A DNA stretch of 6,655 nt, taken from Candidatus Zipacnadia bacterium (GTDB lineage: Bacteria; Armatimonadota; Zipacnadia; Zipacnadales; UBA5352). Under the pieces are notes generated by a model, which saw nothing but the letters and a program-made list of their open reading frames with translations, had not been told where the DNA came from and ran no database searches. Shown here piece after piece: positions 5,267 to 6,655 of this stretch (the first letter of the stretch is position 1; every line of letters starts with the position of its first letter). The translations under genes were made by a program, and so were the position numbers. The stretch spans positions 1 to 6,655 of the forward strand of contig JALGUI010000422.1 of assembly GCA_029820915.1 (NCBI GenBank). Direction: 5' to 3'.

Positions 5267-5372
5267 CAATGCCGCGCGGCGTGGGCGCTCCCCGTTCGGA
5301 ACGCCTCGCCACTCCCGCAGCGTTGACTCCTCCGGGGGAGCAGGGCCCGGGTGCGCAACACTGTGCACGTGA
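5241..5372 (+). pseudogene. Possible N-terminal stub of a HEPN-domain partner gene
   Basis: A 43-codon frame starts at ATG 5241, overlapping the MNT gene by 26 nt, and begins MSYDDLLVSNAARR. HEPN partners of wHTH-MNT proteins commonly begin with a 'YEELL'-like segment at this position, so the start fits. After about 14 residues the sequence becomes low-information (Arg/Gly/Ser-rich) and ends at TGA 5370-5372. No HEPN RX4-6H motif or helical body is seen before the next operon. The simplest reading is a deletion that removed almost all of the partner. It could also be a chance frame. Confidence 0.35.
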
Positions 5373-5376
5373 GTGC

Positions 5377-5406
5377 TTGAGCATCCTCCCCTCTTCGTGG
5401 CATCAT
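5377..5406 (+). promoter_or_regulatory. Weak candidate promoter for the 5459 operon
   Basis: TTGAGC (5377-5382), an 18-nt spacer and CATCAT (5401-5406) give a weak sigma-70 match about 50 nt ahead of the GTG at 5459. Nearby GACGT-CTC-ACGTC (5415-5427) is a small perfect inverted repeat just downstream of the expected start. Beyond this and the HEPN-like stub I see nothing in the gap 5267-5458. Confidence 0.25.
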
Positions 5407-5458
5407 TCAGCCCGGACGTCTCACGTCGGAGCAGGGCGTCGGATGGGAGGGCCGGTGC

Positions 5459-5989
5459 GTGGGCGCAGATGGACGCGATGCTGACGATGGACGGCGTAGC
5501 CCGATCCCGCTGCCGGGTAAGCTGTGGATGGCGGGGCTCGGCCTGATGATGGTGGCCGCGGCCGTCGCCGTCGTCGCCGCCGCGATCACGGACGACCCGA
5601 TGGCTACCGTCGAGATCGGGTCGATTGCCGGGGTCGAGCGCCTCGGCGGCATCGACGTGCCGGACGGTGCGCGCCTGGTCAACGCGCGCCTACGTCAGTC
5701 CATCGTCGATCAGGACCCGATCTCCTGGGCGGTCATCGACATGCCTCGGGCCGCCGCGCGGGAGATGCTCACGCAGCCACCGTTCATCGATCCCGGCGGC
5801 CAGCCGGGGAGGCTGTCGGACGACTACGGGCAGTTCGGCGGGAAGCGCATCGAGGCATGGCATCCGGACGCGGCGGACGAATGGCTGTCCGCATGGATCG
5901 GCGAGGACAGGCGCGACGCCTGGCACGTCATCGCCCTCGCTGATCTCGATGAAGAGCCGGCGCGCGTCTATCTGCTCCTTGAGAGGTGA
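5459..5989 (+). CDS. Single-pass membrane-anchored protein of unknown function
   Basis: I do not recognise a family. The 176-residue product has a short polar N-terminus (1-21), one hydrophobic segment (22-43, Ala/Val/Met-rich), and a soluble region of about 130 residues. That region holds 'VPDGARLVNARLRQS', 'DPISWAVIDMPRAAAREML' and a closing 'DAWHVIALADLDEEPARVYLLLER', which reads as alternating strands and helices. There is no lipobox, so it is probably anchored by the helix with the larger part outside. Start is GTG 5459 with GGGAGG (5445-5450) 8 nt ahead. It is the first gene of an operon with the three-helix protein (6-nt gap) and the MoxR-type ATPase, which suggests a role in the same MoxR-linked envelope process. 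Confidence 0.72.
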   Translation: MGADGRDADDGRRSPIPLPGKLWMAGLGLMMVAAAVAVVAAAITDDPMATVEIGSIAGVERLGGIDVPDGARLVNARLRQSIVDQDPISWAVIDMPRAAAREMLTQPPFIDPGGQPGRLSDDYGQFGGKRIEAWHPDAADEWLSAWIGEDRRDAWHVIALADLDEEPARVYLLLER

Positions 5990-5995
5990 GCCGCC

Positions 5996-6334
5996 ATGGT
6001 GCGTCTGCGCGAAGAGCACAACGGGCTGTTCGCGCTGGGGCTGGCGCTGGCGATCGGCACGGCCATGCTCGCGCCTGTGGCCCACGGGATCCTGGCGATC
6101 TCCAGCCCGTGGCGCCCGGGCGGTATCGAGAAGTACGACCTGCGGCCGGAGGCGAGTATGCTCATCGCGTTGAACGTGGGGCATTGGGCGACGGCGGCCG
6201 CGGGCCTTCTCGGCGTGCTGCTGGTCCTCGGCGCGGCGATGGCCCTGCCGTGGTACGCCGGCATCCCGCTGAGTCTCCTGGCCTTCTGCCTCGGAGTGTG
6301 GAACTCGATCGGGGTCAGCAGCCGCATGTGGTGA
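5996..6334 (+). CDS. Small integral membrane protein, about three transmembrane helices
   Basis: The 112-residue protein is mostly hydrophobic, with helices near residues 11-35, 60-83 and 86-104. A polar loop 'SPWRPGGIEKYDLRPEAS' lies between the first two, and it ends 'GVSSRMW'. I do not recognise a family. ATG 5996 lies 9 nt after GAGAGG (5981-5986), which overlaps the end of the upstream gene, and 6 nt after its stop, so the two genes are almost certainly co-transcribed. The next gene (MoxR-type) starts 36 nt later. The tight spacing suggests a membrane component working with the 5459 product. Confidence 0.75.
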   Translation: MVRLREEHNGLFALGLALAIGTAMLAPVAHGILAISSPWRPGGIEKYDLRPEASMLIALNVGHWATAAAGLLGVLLVLGAAMALPWYAGIPLSLLAFCLGVWNSIGVSSRMW

Positions 6335-6370
6335 GATGCGCAGACAGACGCCCAGCGAGGAGTGACGCCA

Positions 6371-6655
6371 GTGGCCGATGTTGCGGGACTCGGGCGCAGG
6401 ATCGTCGATAACATCGAGCGCGTCATCGTCGGCAAGCGCCGGCCGGTGCGACTCACGCTGGTCGCCCTGTTGTGCGAGGGCCACGTGCTGCTCGAGGATG
6501 TGCCGGGCGTGGCCAAGACCATGCTGGCGCGCTCGCTGGCAGCGTCGCTCGGGTGCTCGTTCGCGCGCATCCAGTGCACCCCGGACCTGCTGCCCTCGGA
6601 CATCACCGGCGTCTCGGTCTTCAACCAGAAGACCGTGCAGTTCGAGTACCAGCCG
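6371..6655 (+). CDS. MoxR-family AAA+ ATPase, 3' truncated by window
   Basis: The first 95 codons are open to the window edge. The N-terminal helix 'IVDNIERVIVGKRRPVRL' leads to a Walker A loop 'EDVPGVAKT' (42-50, Lys49-Thr50). The highly characteristic MoxR block 'RIQCTPDLLPSDITG' (67-80) and 'FNQKTVQFEYQP' follow. The Ala in 'GVAKT' in place of the usual Gly is a common variant in this family. MoxR proteins are cytoplasmic hexameric ATPases that act as chaperones for assembly or metal insertion of partner proteins. They are typically followed by DUF58 (VWA-like) and transglutaminase-like membrane genes, expected just beyond the window. GTG 6371 has GAGGAG (6357-6362) 8 nt ahead. Confidence 0.93.
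   Translation, partial: MADVAGLGRRIVDNIERVIVGKRRPVRLTLVALLCEGHVLLEDVPGVAKTMLARSLAASLGCSFARIQCTPDLLPSDITGVSVFNQKTVQFEYQP

Noticed and set aside
5690..6624. Minus-strand open frames across the MoxR operon
   Set aside because: The plus strand has three well-spaced genes with ribosome-binding sites and clear MoxR motifs; the opposing frames show none.

Overview
The window is a GC-rich bacterial chromosomal segment. The strongest clue to the host is a minus-strand type IV prepilin-like gene with a GFTLIELLVVIAI leader, an 'LFPVFARAREKARQ' continuation and a C-terminal H-X9-DG motif. This architecture is abundant in Armatimonadota and related Planctomycetota-like lineages; Armatimonadota is my best guess, from motif memory only.

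Layout. Bases 2-334 hold the C-terminal end of a beta-propeller (FG-GAP/PQQ-like repeat) protein. It converges on the prepilin gene (407-1074, minus) across a strong symmetric hairpin (342-399). The prepilin reading frame is broken by one missing base near 671-678. Upstream on the same strand is a diacylglycerol-kinase-family lipid kinase (1207-2154, minus). Divergent from it is a uronate-isomerase-like TIM-barrel protein (2276-3556, plus), whose last 65 bp are tandemly duplicated exactly (3493-3557 and 3558-3622).

Bases 3689-5372 form a compact toxin-antitoxin island. A near-consensus promoter drives a MerR/excisionase-type HTH protein with an antitoxin-like tail (3755-4033), overlapped by 4 bp by a RelE/ParE-family toxin (4030-4314). 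A second copy of the HTH protein follows, 72% identical over the first 58 residues but with a different tail and no toxin of its own (4347-4568). Next comes a winged-helix/minimal nucleotidyltransferase fusion (4637-5266) with an intact GSX10DXD motif. Its expected HEPN partner seems reduced to a 43-codon stub (5241-5372).

From 5459 onward is a tight plus-strand operon: a single-pass membrane protein (5459-5989), a three-helix membrane protein (5996-6334) and the start of a MoxR-family AAA+ ATPase (6371 to the window edge).

The most interesting part is the toxin-antitoxin island: an excisionase-like HTH acting as a RelE-type antitoxin, its orphan duplicate, and an apparently orphaned MNT, with promoter-overlapping repeats that could be operators. 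All functional statements rest on reading motifs by eye; no searches were run.
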